A DNA stretch of 22,515 bases from Chara braunii (GCA_003427395.1 BFEA01000675.1:116551-139065); one strand, 5' to 3'. Positions 1 to 9,227 are shown, numbered from the stretch's first letter. A program made the numbers and translations. The notes: generated from the letters alone by a model not told the origin.

Positions 1-69
<69 letters not shown>
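1..69. repeat. (GA)n dinucleotide microsatellite
   Basis: An uninterrupted GA run from the first base to position 69, continuing off the window. On the minus strand it is a (CT)n tract that directly follows a splice-donor-like site at 71-83, so it could be intronic pyrimidine sequence of a minus-strand transcript. That reading is inference. Confidence 0.97.
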
Positions 70-70
<1 letters not shown>

Positions 71-71
<1 letters not shown>

Positions 72-83
72 CTTACCTGGCGG
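71..83 (-). promoter_or_regulatory. Splice-donor-like site (CAG|GTAAG)
   Basis: The minus strand reads CCGCCAGGTAAGA, a near-ideal eukaryotic 5' splice site, followed by a long CT tract. A very similar core (CGCCAGGTAAG) occurs on the plus strand at 22267-22277 in the leader of an LTR element, again followed by pyrimidine-rich sequence. There is no recognisable exon upstream of it, so it is only a candidate. Confidence 0.3.
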
Positions 84-189
84 CCGTTGGAATCACCACA
101 GCAGCAGCCAACAAGTAGGTAGGTTTTTTTTCCCTTGAGCCGTGCGCCTGTGTCAGGCATCTATTCTGCCCCAGATACAGGCGCGGGCA

Positions 190-241
190 GGGGAAAGAAG
201 ACCCTGTTGAGCTTGACTTTAGTTCGACTTTGCGAAATGAC
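190..241 (+). pseudogene. 28S (LSU) rRNA-derived fragment
   Basis: About 52 nt match the conserved eukaryotic large-subunit rRNA stretch that starts GGGGAAAGAAGACCCTGTTG and runs through the GAGCTTGACT and GACTTTG segments to AAATGAC. Against the consensus as I remember it there are only about three differences, all C/T. The bases before 188 and after about 247 do not look like rRNA, so this is a short scrap and not part of an rDNA unit. A purine-rich, A-rich tract follows about 55 bp downstream. It could be a retroposed rRNA piece, an rRNA-derived head of a SINE, or a repair-captured fragment. Confidence 0.8.
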
Positions 242-296
242 AAGGGAGGCAGCTTGTTTTGGAAAACGAGTTGCCCTTGCACAAAAAAACGAGGGG

Positions 297-348
297 GTAG
301 GTAGGGAAAAAGAAAAAGAGAGAAAGGAAAAGAAGTAAAAAAAAAGTA
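297..348 (+). repeat. A-rich purine tract
   Basis: Nearly all-purine sequence of GGGAAA/GAGA type ending in a run of nine or more A. It sits between the 28S-like fragment and the inverted-repeat array. It may be the degenerate poly-A tail of a retroposed sequence, but no target-site duplication could be recognised. Confidence 0.6.
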
Positions 349-607
349 ACGGCCACGTACGTGACCGCGGCCGTGGAACAGGTGCAGCCCCTAGAAGGTT
401 CTAGGGGCTGATGGGACTGCATCTGTTCAGTTGAACAGGCAACTCCGAAATGGCCGAGTACAGCCATTTCCAAGAGCACCTAGCCTGGGAAAACGGCCAG
501 GTACTCCTGGAAACTGATGACCTTGGTTCCCCTAGGGGAAAACCAAGGCACTCAGCTCCTGGCCATTGATTCAGATCAAGGGCCAGGAGCACTGGCAAAT
601 TTTTGCC
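349..607. repeat. Array of seven closely packed inverted repeats
   Basis: Consecutive short-loop inverted repeats fill this stretch. They are: ACGGCC 349-354 with GGCCGT 369-374, enclosing the palindrome CACGTACGTG (354-363); CAGCCCCTAG 385-394 with 401-410, nested in an imperfect 12-bp stem 376-387/417-428; CTGTTCA 423-429 with 432-438; GAAATGGC 447-454 with 463-470; CCTTGGTTCCCC 521-532 with 535-548 (two extra A); GCTCCTGGCC 555-564 with 581-590; GGCAAA 594-599 with 602-607. Several share arms, so alternative folds are possible. No protein reading is convincing here. A TATA box follows 42 bp later, which makes this a plausible upstream control region or a foldback-type element. Confidence 0.85.
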
Positions 608-649
608 TGCGCTGTGGGCAAAGCAGCTGTCCACATGCCTTCGGCTGGC

Positions 650-657
650 TATAAAAG
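650..657 (+). promoter_or_regulatory. TATA box (TATAAAAG)
   Basis: TATAAAAG is a canonical TATA element and would place a start site near 680-690. It lies between CGGCT (642-646) and AGCCG (656-660), so the box is itself in a small hairpin. No credible coding region follows; the downstream sequence leads into the 929-1200 repeat array, so the transcript could belong to a retroelement or be non-coding. Confidence 0.5.
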
Positions 658-928
658 CCGACACTCCACCCAACAGCCTCACACTTGTGGCATTGCTGCT
701 GGGACATTCACTTGGGTCAATGACGGCTGGCTGCTGCATGCCGCTGGAGTGGAGATACTGTTGGAGGAGTGAAGGTCTGTAGAGAGTTGAGGGAGGAGAA
801 GGGAGGCAGCCATAGCTGAGGGCTGGGAGCTTTTTGCCCCACCCTTGTGCGTGTGCTGTGTGTGTGGGCTGGTGCTGCAGCGGTAAGGCTGTGCCAGGGT
901 CCGGACGGTGCCGCAAGCGACACCTATT

Positions 929-1200
929 TTAGTGGGGTTATGCTGCCGGACTGCCGCCGTGGCGTCAAGACCTTTCTAAGGGAAGGTGCTGCCGGATTTG
1001 CAGCGAGGCGCTGATGCTTTTTTTAATGTGAGTGTGGGGACGTGTTGTTCCATCAGCGCCACGACAACGACAGTGTATCCGGTGGGGCTACGCTGCCAAA
1101 ATTTTGACTCGGCGGCAATTTTTTTTTAGGGGGAAGTGCTGCCCGTTCGACGGCATGGTAACGACAACATAGTCAGCCGGGCAGTTATGCTGCCGAATTT
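929..1200 (+). repeat. Degenerate tandem repeat with two-part GCTGCC module
   Basis: Two motifs alternate. Motif 1, GTGGGGYTAYGCTGCC, is at 932-947 and 1082-1097, with a weaker copy at 1179-1194. Motif 2, AAGGGAAGGTGCTGCC and relatives, is at 978-993 and 1128-1143. Both first-to-second spacings are 150 bp. An ACGACAAC segment precedes the second and third motif 1 copies (1061-1068, 1161-1168). The third period is shorter, about 97 bp. The preserved order in diverged copies argues for real repeat units. A related motif occurs upstream of the LINE at 16305-16650. Confidence 0.7.
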
Positions 1201-1437
1201 ACGGCGCGACGAGCGATAGTTCCGTTTTTATTTTATGTGGTGCGCAGCGGTTATGGTGGATTTCAGTGTGGCCTAGAGGTTGGGCTAGCGCTGGTGCGTG
1301 GTTGGTATTGTGCAGCGCTGATGCACAATTGGGTAGTGATCCGTGGACCGGCGACATGAGACCACAACACATGCGGTTTTGAGCCAGGGTCACATTTATT
1401 TCTTTTTGCGGCGCGTGGAGCAAGTGGTTTTGAGTCC

Positions 1438-1516
1438 CGGACCATCTGGTATTGTGGGCGATGGTGTGGGACTACATTGGGACCATCTAGGACCATTTTG
1501 GGACCAGGTGGGACTA
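1438..1516 (+). repeat. Short-period GGGACCA-type repeats
   Basis: GGACCAT, GGGACTA, GGGACCAT, AGGACCAT, GGGACCAG and GGGACTA follow one another at roughly 10-15 bp intervals, giving a minisatellite-like patch. No function can be assigned. Confidence 0.5.
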
Positions 1517-2247
1517 ATTTTGAGGTCAGGACTGGCATGATGGTATGACTATTGTGAGTGGACGTGGTGATTGGAGGCGGCGTGAACTTGCGGCTGGTTG
1601 GGAACTATCCTTGGTGGTCAAGGTGCAATTGAGACCGTGCAAGGACAGTATGAGACGTTGGGATGACGTGAGATTTGATCATGGGACCACCCTCTTTGAG
1701 GGTTATCTCATTCAGACATCTTAGTGGGCCCAACCTTGGTGTGATGGGGCACTCGCAGAAGGACATGGACCGTGATTCAGGAGGACGGCCACAACTTGTG
1801 AAGTTGTGAGCCGTATATTTCATGTTCAACGATGATTATTTTCTTTTGATTGGCATATTACTTGGCTTTCTTGATTGAGTCGATTCAAACTTCACTGAAG
1901 GTCAGTTGAATGACTCAGATTTCCCTTCACACCTTGTGTGAACCCACACTTTGCTTGATCCTGTTTGTTTTGAATGTTCGAAAAAAAAAGGTAGACTAAA
2001 GTCGTGTGAGTCATGCATGCGAATGCAAATGTCTTACTTTGGGTATGAGTTTTTGTCTGGTTTTCCCAAACTTGTTTGCTTCGGATTTGTGTGCAAGTAG
2101 GTAGAAGAATGTTTGCGAAAGAGGTTGATCGTGTCCACATGCGATGATGAAAATATTATTTTATTTCTACCTTTCACCTGCCTGTTTGTCAAAATAACTT
2201 GTTGTTTTGAAAAAGATTATTCAGCGTGTGTGGTAGAATGAATTCGA
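1517..2247. other. No gene recognised
   Basis: Open frames here are short and on both strands, without recognisable domains. The composition shifts from G-rich (to about 1800) to T-rich. Nothing beyond short homopolymers is supported. Confidence 0.5.
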
Positions 2248-2729
2248 TTGAAACAAAGCAGAATAAGGTCAAACGGACTTAGTCGTCTCCCAAGGAAAGA
2301 CCCTTTCTATCCCGAACGACCTTATCTACCTATACCTGTCCAAATGATTATCGTTCTCTATCTCCTTCGATTTCTTTTCATCCAAGCTACCCCGAACTCT
2401 GGAGAAATAAGAGTAACTGAAAGCTACTTGCAGTATACATATCTTCTACCTCTAGGAAGCATATGGGACAGGGGTTCGTTGCTTTAGCAGTCGACTCTGT
2501 TATCGACCCAGAGTGGATCGTTCTGCGGGGGGGTACTCGCCGATTCGGTGGAGACGGCCCGACTTCTGAGATCCGAGTCTTGTGCTCGGACGAGGAGTAC
2601 TCCAGACCACTTCCTAGAGGGAGAGGCATGCAACACTTCAAGCATTGCCCTAGATCAAGAATCATTCCCAAAGTAGTCTGTCATCCAATAAGATTGAGAA
2701 AGTATGGAGACAGGCGTGAGCGTGTATAA
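2248..2729 (+). other. Unassigned block with two overlapping open frames
   Basis: Two plus-strand frames, 2248-2487 (79 codons) and 2463-2729 (88 codons), overlap, and a minus-strand frame (2387-2671) is also open. I recognise no family in any of them. The block looks compositionally different from its T-rich flanks and contains an inverted repeat ACTCTG...CAGAGT near 2492-2513. A captured organellar or other foreign fragment is possible but not shown. I do not call a gene. Confidence 0.2.
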
Positions 2730-3025
2730 TCTTAGGTTAGCGGTAGGCTGAAATGAATGACTTTGACAGCGCGTCTCATTAGGTCAAAACTGAGGTTGTC
2801 CGACTACCATGTTGGCAGCATCAATGTTATTTTTGATAGCCAACTCCTTGTTGGCGGTCGTTTGATTGTTTTGTGGTGTTCGACCTGAGGCGGTCAGATT
2901 GTTTTTTTATCGTGTTATTGGATATATCTAATGATGATTTTGATCATTTTAGTTGTCAATTCAAATTGAATATTTATTCTATCGACTACGGTCGATCCTT
3001 TTGATATAATAATATGTCGTTGTTA

Positions 3026-3030
<5 letters not shown>

Positions 3031-3063
<33 letters not shown>
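3031..3063. repeat. (ATT)11 trinucleotide microsatellite
   Basis: Eleven perfect ATT units in an AT-rich stretch. Confidence 0.97.
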
Positions 3064-3311
3064 TTGACGGTGTCCAAGGGACTGGGATCAAGTTGAGGGT
3101 TTCGCGCTTGGTTGATACCGTCCTAGTCAACCGACGTTAGCTCTGCATCTAGGAGATCAGCGCCCTAAGAGATGAACGACATTTGGGTTCGCTTGGTGTT
3201 AACCAAACGTATCTATACTGCAACGAACGAGCAAACGCCCTCGGCTGACCTACCTCTGCAATTGCATCTAAAAGCTTTCACGCATGGGTCAGTGGCTTAG
3301 TACGGATACGC

Positions 3312-3339
3312 CCCTAAGGGTGGTGACAACCCCTTAGGG
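3312..3339. repeat. Perfect 9-bp inverted repeat
   Basis: CCCTAAGGG (3312-3320) and CCCTTAGGG (3331-3339) pair around a 10-nt loop. The surrounding 3065-3500 is non-repetitive sequence of balanced composition without a recognisable gene. Confidence 0.75.
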
Positions 3340-3512
3340 AAGGAAAGTCTATGCCCCGTGGAAACCTATCCTGTCATAGGGGACTGAGGGATGTATAGCT
3401 GGCGCACCCGGCTAGAGCGGCGAAGGAGCGACGCAACTGCGCCCGTCTCACCGGCTCACGGGTTTATTTTGCGTCGTTCCTAAGTTGTCTCTCGTTTTGT
3501 TATGTTTTACTC

Positions 3513-3905
3513 TTGTGTGACATGGCCGGGAGGGCTCCCGCACTTTGCAAAAGGCGGGAGCCGATGCGCTCGATAATGGTGTGCAAGATTGGCGCCACGT
3601 TGTTGGAGCAAGCTCTGGTCCTCTCAACGCTGGGGAGGCGCTCCAGCTCCAGCTATGGTGGAGCAGACCCGATAGGAGGAGGAGGAGGAAGAAGACGGTG
3701 GGCTAGGAGGGGAGTGGCAGGGTACTTACCTGGCTATGGCGTGACCACATCTTTATCTTCTTGGTTTGCGCTGCACCTGGAAGGCCCCAGTGGGGGAGCG
3801 CTGCTTCAAGGCAGGCTTCAAGGCAGAGTTAGGCATGGCTGTCTGAAGACAAGGGACATATCAGCTTTGCGTTGTCCTTTGAACATTGGGGCAAGGCCCC
3901 ACTAG
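3513..3905 (+). CDS. Doubtful ORF, 130 codons
   Basis: An ATG-initiated frame with Gly/Arg/Ser-rich low-complexity sequence in the middle (about residues 45-70) and no family I recognise. Within it, at 3722-3734, the minus strand carries a perfect splice-donor consensus (CAG|GTAAGTA), which would argue for minus-strand function if real. The frame may be open by chance because the region is GC-rich. No neighbouring gene supports it. Confidence 0.12.
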   Translation: MCDMAGRAPALCKRREPMRSIMVCKIGATLLEQALVLSTLGRRSSSSYGGADPIGGGGGRRRWARRGVAGYLPGYGVTTSLSSWFALHLEGPSGGALLQGRLQGRVRHGCLKTRDISALRCPLNIGARPH

Positions 3906-4647
3906 TCCGACATAGCCACCACCATTAGAAGATGGTAGAAGGTGTATATCGTGGTTAGGCCCTAGGTTGGACCTCATGGACTGCTGGCAGTAAGGAGGAG
4001 ATTTGGACATTGGTTCCGGTTCAGCCGTTCATTGTTAAGGAGGATGAAGTGACTTGGTGAGTTGGAGGGGGATTTTGAACTTTTTTGTTGTTTTTTTTCC
4101 TGATTGTTCGTCAATTTCTTTGACTACGATATTCAATTTTTTTGGATTCATTTTTAAGATTGAGAACATTCTCAATTGACTATGAAAAACTTTTCTGCTT
4201 TGTCGTCCGTCTTTGCGGGTGTACCTTTTCTTCTTGTTCTTTCTTTCTTTAGTCTTCTTCCTTGTCTATTCCGCTTTCCAAGTTCTTTTATATCATTTGG
4301 AATTGAGCGACATTGTCTTTCCTTGTGTTATTGCACTTCAGAATAGCCAGGATCATAAGATTCGTAACAGAGTTTATATTCCTTGGATCTGAATGAAACT
4401 GCTATACTTTACCTCTTGGTTGACTCACTCAAGAGCAGAGGTCCACGGGTATGGATGATTTACGATTTGGAGGTGTGAGCTGCTTCCCTCTGCTGATGGG
4501 AGCCCTGATGCTTTGCTGTTCATTGATTTTTCTGTCTTCTCTATTTGATACGATAGACCCACAGTCGAAGACTGAGTTTGCGATGGCAACTGTGTTCCGC
4601 AAATGCAGTTCTGGTTATTTCATCCACCAATTCAACCGCATGATTGA
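3906..4647. other. No gene recognised
   Basis: T-rich sequence with short open frames only. The frame 4451-4747 runs into the following tandem duplication and has no recognisable domain. Confidence 0.45.
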
Positions 4648-4889
4648 TATGAACATTGTTCTTGGTCTCCTGGATTTCATAGATTTAGAATGTGTAGTAG
4701 TGACCTTTTTTTTGCGGGAGAAGGTTTCTTTAACTTTCTTACAATAAGCTATTTTGTTTTCATTTCATTATGGTATGAACATTGTTCTTGGCCTCCTGGA
4801 TTTCAGAGATTTAGAATGTGGAGAAGTGAGCTTTTGTGCCGGGAAAGGTTTCTTGCGATACATAGCTATTTTTGTTTTTATTTCAGGTT
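4648..4889 (+). repeat. Tandem duplication, two copies, 126-bp period
   Basis: The segment starting TATGAACATTGTTCTTGG at 4648 recurs at 4774. The copies share the CTCCTGGATTTCA and GATTTAGAATGTG segments, then a GAAAGGTTTCTT-like stretch and a T-rich end, with scattered substitutions and small indels. The second copy ends in a TTTTTATTTCAGG sequence that resembles a 3' splice site. The divergence implies that the duplication is old. Confidence 0.85.
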
Positions 4890-4938
4890 TCAAACTTTCC
4901 ATTATGATCATTCACATTATGCTAAATGGGTTCGACAT

Positions 4939-5364
4939 TCACAGAGAGTGGGAGACATTGGCATCAGTGTTCTTCGAGTAAATGAGAATTTTGGGGCAAA
5001 GGGAAAAGGAAAGATGGGGAATTGGAAAGAAAAGAGTCTTAACTAACATGTCAAAGTATCCTGTTGCTGCACTGCTTCCAACATCTGCTGCAACCGCTTT
5101 TTCTGTCGCGTTGTTGCTTGCAGGCTCTCCACTTGGGCAGTTAACGTGTGCGCCATGACGACTTCCGTTCCTCACGATGCTGTCAACATCACCCATCTGC
5201 TGTGGAACTTGCAGTGGTGGAGCTTGTTGCATACACTGTGCTTTCTTCTCTTTGGAACTCGATGACAAGCTATAGGGCAGAGGCTCAATCAGTGCCTTTT
5301 GAACCACGTCAACACCAACTGTACTCATCACAAAATAAAATCCCAGAGCCAGTGCATACACCAT
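4939..5364 (-). CDS. Doubtful hypothetical protein, 141 codons
   Basis: An ATG-initiated minus-strand frame. Residues 1-22 form a hydrophobic segment like a signal peptide or membrane anchor; residues 45-105 are polar and rich in Gln, Ser, Asn and Ala; the last 30 residues look like non-coding read-through. Its composition is more protein-like than other frames nearby, so it could be an exon of a host gene, but I recognise no family, and there are no clear splice sites or neighbouring exons. It could equally be a chance frame. Confidence 0.2.
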   Translation of the reverse strand: MVYALALGFYFVMSTVGVDVVQKALIEPLPYSLSSSSKEKKAQCMQQAPPLQVPQQMGDVDSIVRNGSRHGAHVNCPSGEPASNNATEKAVAADVGSSAATGYFDMLVKTLFFPIPHLSFSLCPKILIYSKNTDANVSHSL

Positions 5365-5537
5365 TCATTAGGAAAGAGGAACAGGAAGAAGTGCCCAGGT
5401 CAAAAGCGTAATGTAGAGAAGTGTCAGGATTAGTTTGTTTTTCCTGTTCTGGTAAGGTATATACGACTTCCAGTGAAAAAGGAAAGTTAACGGACTGATA
5501 GTCTGATGCTCCTCAGAATAGAACGCAGCCTGATGGG

Positions 5538-5554
5538 TTTTTTTTTTTTTTTTT
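5538..5554. repeat. Poly-T tract (17 T)
   Basis: Seventeen T in a row, followed by a T/C-rich stretch. It could be the poly-A end of a minus-strand retroposed sequence, but no such element can be recognised on its 3' side. Confidence 0.8.
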
Positions 5555-6207
5555 GTTCCCTCCTTTTCCTTTTTTTTCGCTTTGCCACGGCGCAGCGAAC
5601 TCCATGAAGAAGAAACCTCAATCAGGGGCGCATTGAACTCTTATAGACTGACACTGACTCAAGGACAAACCAATGAGAAGAATTGGCAAAGCCATGACCA
5701 CGCAGGGAGAAAATACTGGTAATATCCGTGTTTTTTTATGAACAAGAGACACCCAATCTCACCTCGACCAATTAGCAACACCAATAATGATAATAATGTG
5801 CAATGCCAGTCTCTCCTCCACTGAGTGGCCAATGTGATTACTAGCCACTCATTTCATGTGAGATTGCCGTAATCAGCGAAGTGCATTGCTGAAGCTCTCG
5901 TGATGAAGACCAACCAGTTGAGTGCCTCCCTTTCCCCTCTTCATGGCTCTGCCTCCCGAGGACCTCCCAACAAACCCCCTTCTCTCTTCCAATGCAAGCA
6001 GGCTTTTCTGGCCCTTGCCCTCTCCCTTTTGCTGGATGCTGCGCTCGGCAAGGAATCGCCCAGCCGGACACCAGTCTCAGGCTAGAATGCATTCAAACTG
6101 GAGCCTTCTCTCTCCATGTAGTGTGACCTGGGTCCATCCATCGGGCATACTGGTTTGTTGCAAAGCCCAGGTGGGATTTGGCCGGTATTTGGCCAACTGG
6201 GCCCAGC
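5555..6207. other. No gene recognised
   Basis: Open frames on both strands (for example 5841-6092 minus, 5922-6272 plus) overlap one another and have no recognisable domains. I see no repeat or RNA gene. Confidence 0.45.
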
Positions 6208-6467
6208 ATGATGATGGAGTGTCTTGGTGCGAGTACACAAAGCACGTTAAACACAGTTCCACATTCGCATGACACCGGAATGACAAAGTACAATCCAACG
6301 AATAGAATTGCGGCAATGAATCCATCCATAGTCCCGTGAACCTCCAAATGTTCCACCAACCCAACGCCCGCAACCGCTAATGTGGAGAGCGCACGTCTTG
6401 TAAGAGGCCTATTCTCATTGTACTCGCAGTGTTTATAGGAGCAATCTGGTACGTAACTTGCGGTGGG
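6208..6467 (-). repeat. Dispersed repeat, copy A (possible LTR fragment)
   Basis: About 250 bp aligned without gaps to 14078-14332, same orientation. In the core I count 19 differences in about 249 positions, 17 of them transitions. Similarity stops near ACTTGCGGT (6459-6467) and around 6208. On the minus strand copy B has a TATAAATA box; here it reads TATAAACA (6430-6437). One minus-strand frame is open across the block in both copies and would encode a hydrophobic peptide, but about 13 codons differ in amino acid, so there is no sign of protein constraint. The family is unknown. Confidence 0.85.
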
Positions 6468-6799
6468 CTAAGCTTCAAACGGACCGCACCAATCGGAAAG
6501 AGTAAACAACCGGTACTGGTCCCAGGTCCAGCAGGCTGTAGCTCGAACCGGTACTCTATTCCCATGTACGGAAAAACAGGCACCAGGCTACTGGTGCTGG
6601 ATCAAAAAAACTACAGCTAGATAGTATTGCCAATCGATGTCATGTCCAAATTTCAAAACAAAAAACTAAACAAAATTACCTAACGAGTCCGAAAGAGCCC
6701 CTCAATGGACACAAAGCAAACAGTACTGCCAACCGAAAAAGCCCCTGTCCAAACGCCTAGATCCAACCTTCTCCGTGCAATGATACGTGAAAGTCATAT

Positions 6800-8323
6800 C
6801 TACCATCCCTCAAGCAGATCAACGGTCTGTTTCCAAATAGCGCCTCGTCGGAAAGCAAATCTCCGAAGCACACATCCAAACAAGTCCATAGAACAAACCT
6901 TTAAACGTAATTCCCGTTTGAGTGATAATACTCGACCAGGTATATCACTCTTAATGGACGTGTTCTGTTCGATCCGATGGAGGTAACTGCTAATAGTAGC
7001 ACTCTTCTGCTGTTTACTGCCCCACGAGAGGAACGATTGACTGTTTTGAATTTCCAAGCTCCCTGTCTCCCAGATGCTATGCTCATTACGGGACATCTGC
7101 ACACACCCCAGGTAAGGATAGGCGCTTGTACACCTAACTTCACATCCAAGGAACTCAAACACACCTGACCCATCGTCAGTCCGTTTCAAGGACAGGTTCT
7201 TGGGGTAACAGGTGGAGAAGCGTTGTATCACCCAGTCCAATGATTTGCCAGCGGCAGAGGCGGTCACCAACATCACGTCATCAATCAAACGCACTCCGAA
7301 AACCTGTCGTCCGAACCTTCCCAGTCCATTTACAAACATACGCTCTGAGTAAGCGCACAAAATACAGGCAAGCGGGGGACTTGTACTCTTCCGCATTGGG
7401 ATCCCCACTACCTGCTTCAGCACCACACTGGTAGCGACTGTGTGTGTATGGTCCAGCTCCAAGTGCAGGAATTTGTGCAAATCATCAAACCCAAGATACC
7501 TCCAGTGGTCAGCCCCAGTGGTTCTGCCAAAACTTGCACCTCTCCCCCTCGTATTTACTAGTACGAAGTCACGACCCTTTCTACGGTGAAAATCAAACAG
7601 CCACTCCAGGGCTCTGCGAATGTCACGGTGCGGAAGCCGACTGAACATATCCTTTATATCAAACGATTGCACCGCTACGATCGTAGGATCTTGAAGTCTA
7701 ACCGAGCCTATCTTTCAACTGTGATACAGCGGACAGATTGAAGTGATAGTCTCGGGGAAGGGTCGACAGCAAGAGGTTAAGACCCTTTGACACTACCCTG
7801 CTCGTACGTATCATGGGTTCAGCAAAGGTAGGGCAGATGGGTCAGTATCGGGTTAAATCTTTATGCTCAGGAATGATATAAGCGGACCTGATCCCACCCT
7901 TGGTATCCCATCTTTCAAACTTTTGTAAGCCCGCCACCTTCACATCTTCCCGAATCTCACGCAGGATCTCCTTCTCACCGACAGTCATCACCTTGTACCC
8001 GGGGGATCGAACAAACATGTCCATCATGGCCTCATAATAAATTTTGGGGCAATGACGACAGTTTCGCCGCGGTTGCAATCCAACCGAGTCAGGACAAGAC
8101 CATCATAGCAATCTCTCAGTGTTACTACCTCATCCACCGGGGGACTCATATCCCTTAACCATACAACTAGACAATTTGTCATCGGGGATATACGTGCAAG
8201 GAATATGAGTGTGAACGATATACAGAAAACCAAGTTGCACCGAGAAAACCATCCATATAAAGCAATACAATGAAGTAATGAGTCAATGTCCAAGCCTATA
8301 GGCCGCACCAACACAAAATCCAA
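6800..8323 (-). pseudogene. Penelope-like reverse transcriptase, broken
   Basis: Three fragments on the minus strand, in order. 8323-8024 ends in a segment with LDCNRGETVVI, the D-N-G-VV block that precedes the fingers in Penelope-like RTs. 8078-7842 continues (KIYYEAMMDMF) and ends in AYIIPEHKDLTRY, like the P-K-HK...RPI motif. 7672-6800 (290 codons) carries motif A FDIKDMF (residues 4-10), motif B GIPMRKSTSPPLA (90-102, Arg94 in place of the usual Gly), the catalytic LIDD (129-132) and FLGCEV (174-179). Breaks: a one-base loss near 8048, a TGA at the Arg of the RPI motif (CGA-to-TGA) near 7844, a further in-frame TAG, and a frameshift near 7690. No GIY-YIG endonuclease is visible on either side. 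A group II-like or other single-ORF RT is less likely. The RT call is firm; the Penelope-like assignment is moderate. Confidence 0.65.
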
Positions 8324-8329
8324 AGTCGC

Positions 8330-9227
8330 TACTCTCTGTCTGGCGCCCAGCGCCCAGCCTACTCTACCCGACTATCCTACCTACAACTGTGTTCACGCAA
8401 CAGGCTCACTTCGACTCTCGAACACCAATGTACATGACTGTCAACTCCATAGCCGACCTCTCTTCATGCACCAGGTACATATCTCGTCACTCTCAATCAG
8501 ACCTTGATTACCCCACACTTGCCTCCTTCCCTGAAGACCACCAGATCGTCCGCTGCACCCCCTGGCGCCGAGCAGCCTGGCTATGGCTGCCTGAGCCCTG
8601 CTGCCCTGCAGCACCCCTCCTCACCACTACGCGCCCCGTCAGTGCCTTTGGCAGCAGTGCAGCATCAAGTGAGAGTGCAGCAGCACTTCCGCATTGCCAG
8701 CACTGGCCAGAATGCCTGGCCTGGGATGCCTCACTTCTTTTATGGAAGTGGCAGCCTCCTGGATGCTGCGTGTGGCCTGGCTGGACGCTTCCAGTAGCTC
8801 CCGGTTGGGCCTCAGACCCTGTGCCCAGGCCTGAGACTACAGTTGAGGGCCTGGGCCCACGGCCTGAGTCTCCGGACTTGGGCTGTTGGCTGCATCTGAG
8901 AAGGGCTCCCAGGTAGGTACGTTGGCAGTACTGCTTTTCCAAAGGCCGATGGCCTGCTTCCCAATGTATCGGCCCTGCTTTGTTTGTATGTGCCCAGGCG
9001 CAACTGTCAAGGCCCGGGCCAACTGTACGACGCAGATTGGTGAGCCTCGCGCGTCTACCCAACCAACTGGTGTGCTGCTAGAGCCTGAATACCCACATAT
9101 GGAAATGGCCTTTGTCGAATATTCAGGCCCGCCTTCACTTAGGCCGGGCACTCGGCTTGTTGGGGGCCTTAGCCCAGAACATGTGATGTTTGATGGGGTC
9201 CCTTGAGGGCTCGTTCCTCACATTCCA
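8330..9227 (-). other. GC-rich region, possible 3' LTR of the gypsy element
   Basis: GC-rich and full of GGCC-type short inverted repeats. Several frames on both strands are open simply because of composition. On the minus strand it follows directly after a polypurine tract that lies 22 bp beyond the gypsy stop codon, and begins TGGAATGTGAGG, so an LTR would be expected here. There is no second copy near the gypsy 5' end in this window, so LTR status is unproven and its far end cannot be placed. Confidence 0.3.

Noticed and set aside
514-548. CTGATGA followed by a strong stem, resembling a hammerhead ribozyme core
   Set aside because: The stem is not followed by GAAA at the right place and no matching stem I/III cleavage site is visible.
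401-916. 171-codon minus-strand ORF
   Set aside because: It crosses the inverted-repeat array and the TATA box, has no recognisable domain and competes with frames on both strands.
3722-3734. TACTTACCTGGC resembles the 5' end of U1 snRNA (also TCTTACCTGGC at 72-82)
   Set aside because: No Sm site or U1 stem-loops follow; the minus-strand splice-donor reading explains both strings better.
6093-6467. Hydrophobic peptide frame open in both A and B repeats
   Set aside because: About 13 of 19 nucleotide differences change the amino acid, as expected without constraint, and another frame is also open in copy A.
8508-9206. Several 100-180 codon ORFs on both strands
   Set aside because: Open because of high GC; they overlap one another, lack domains and lie where an LTR is expected.
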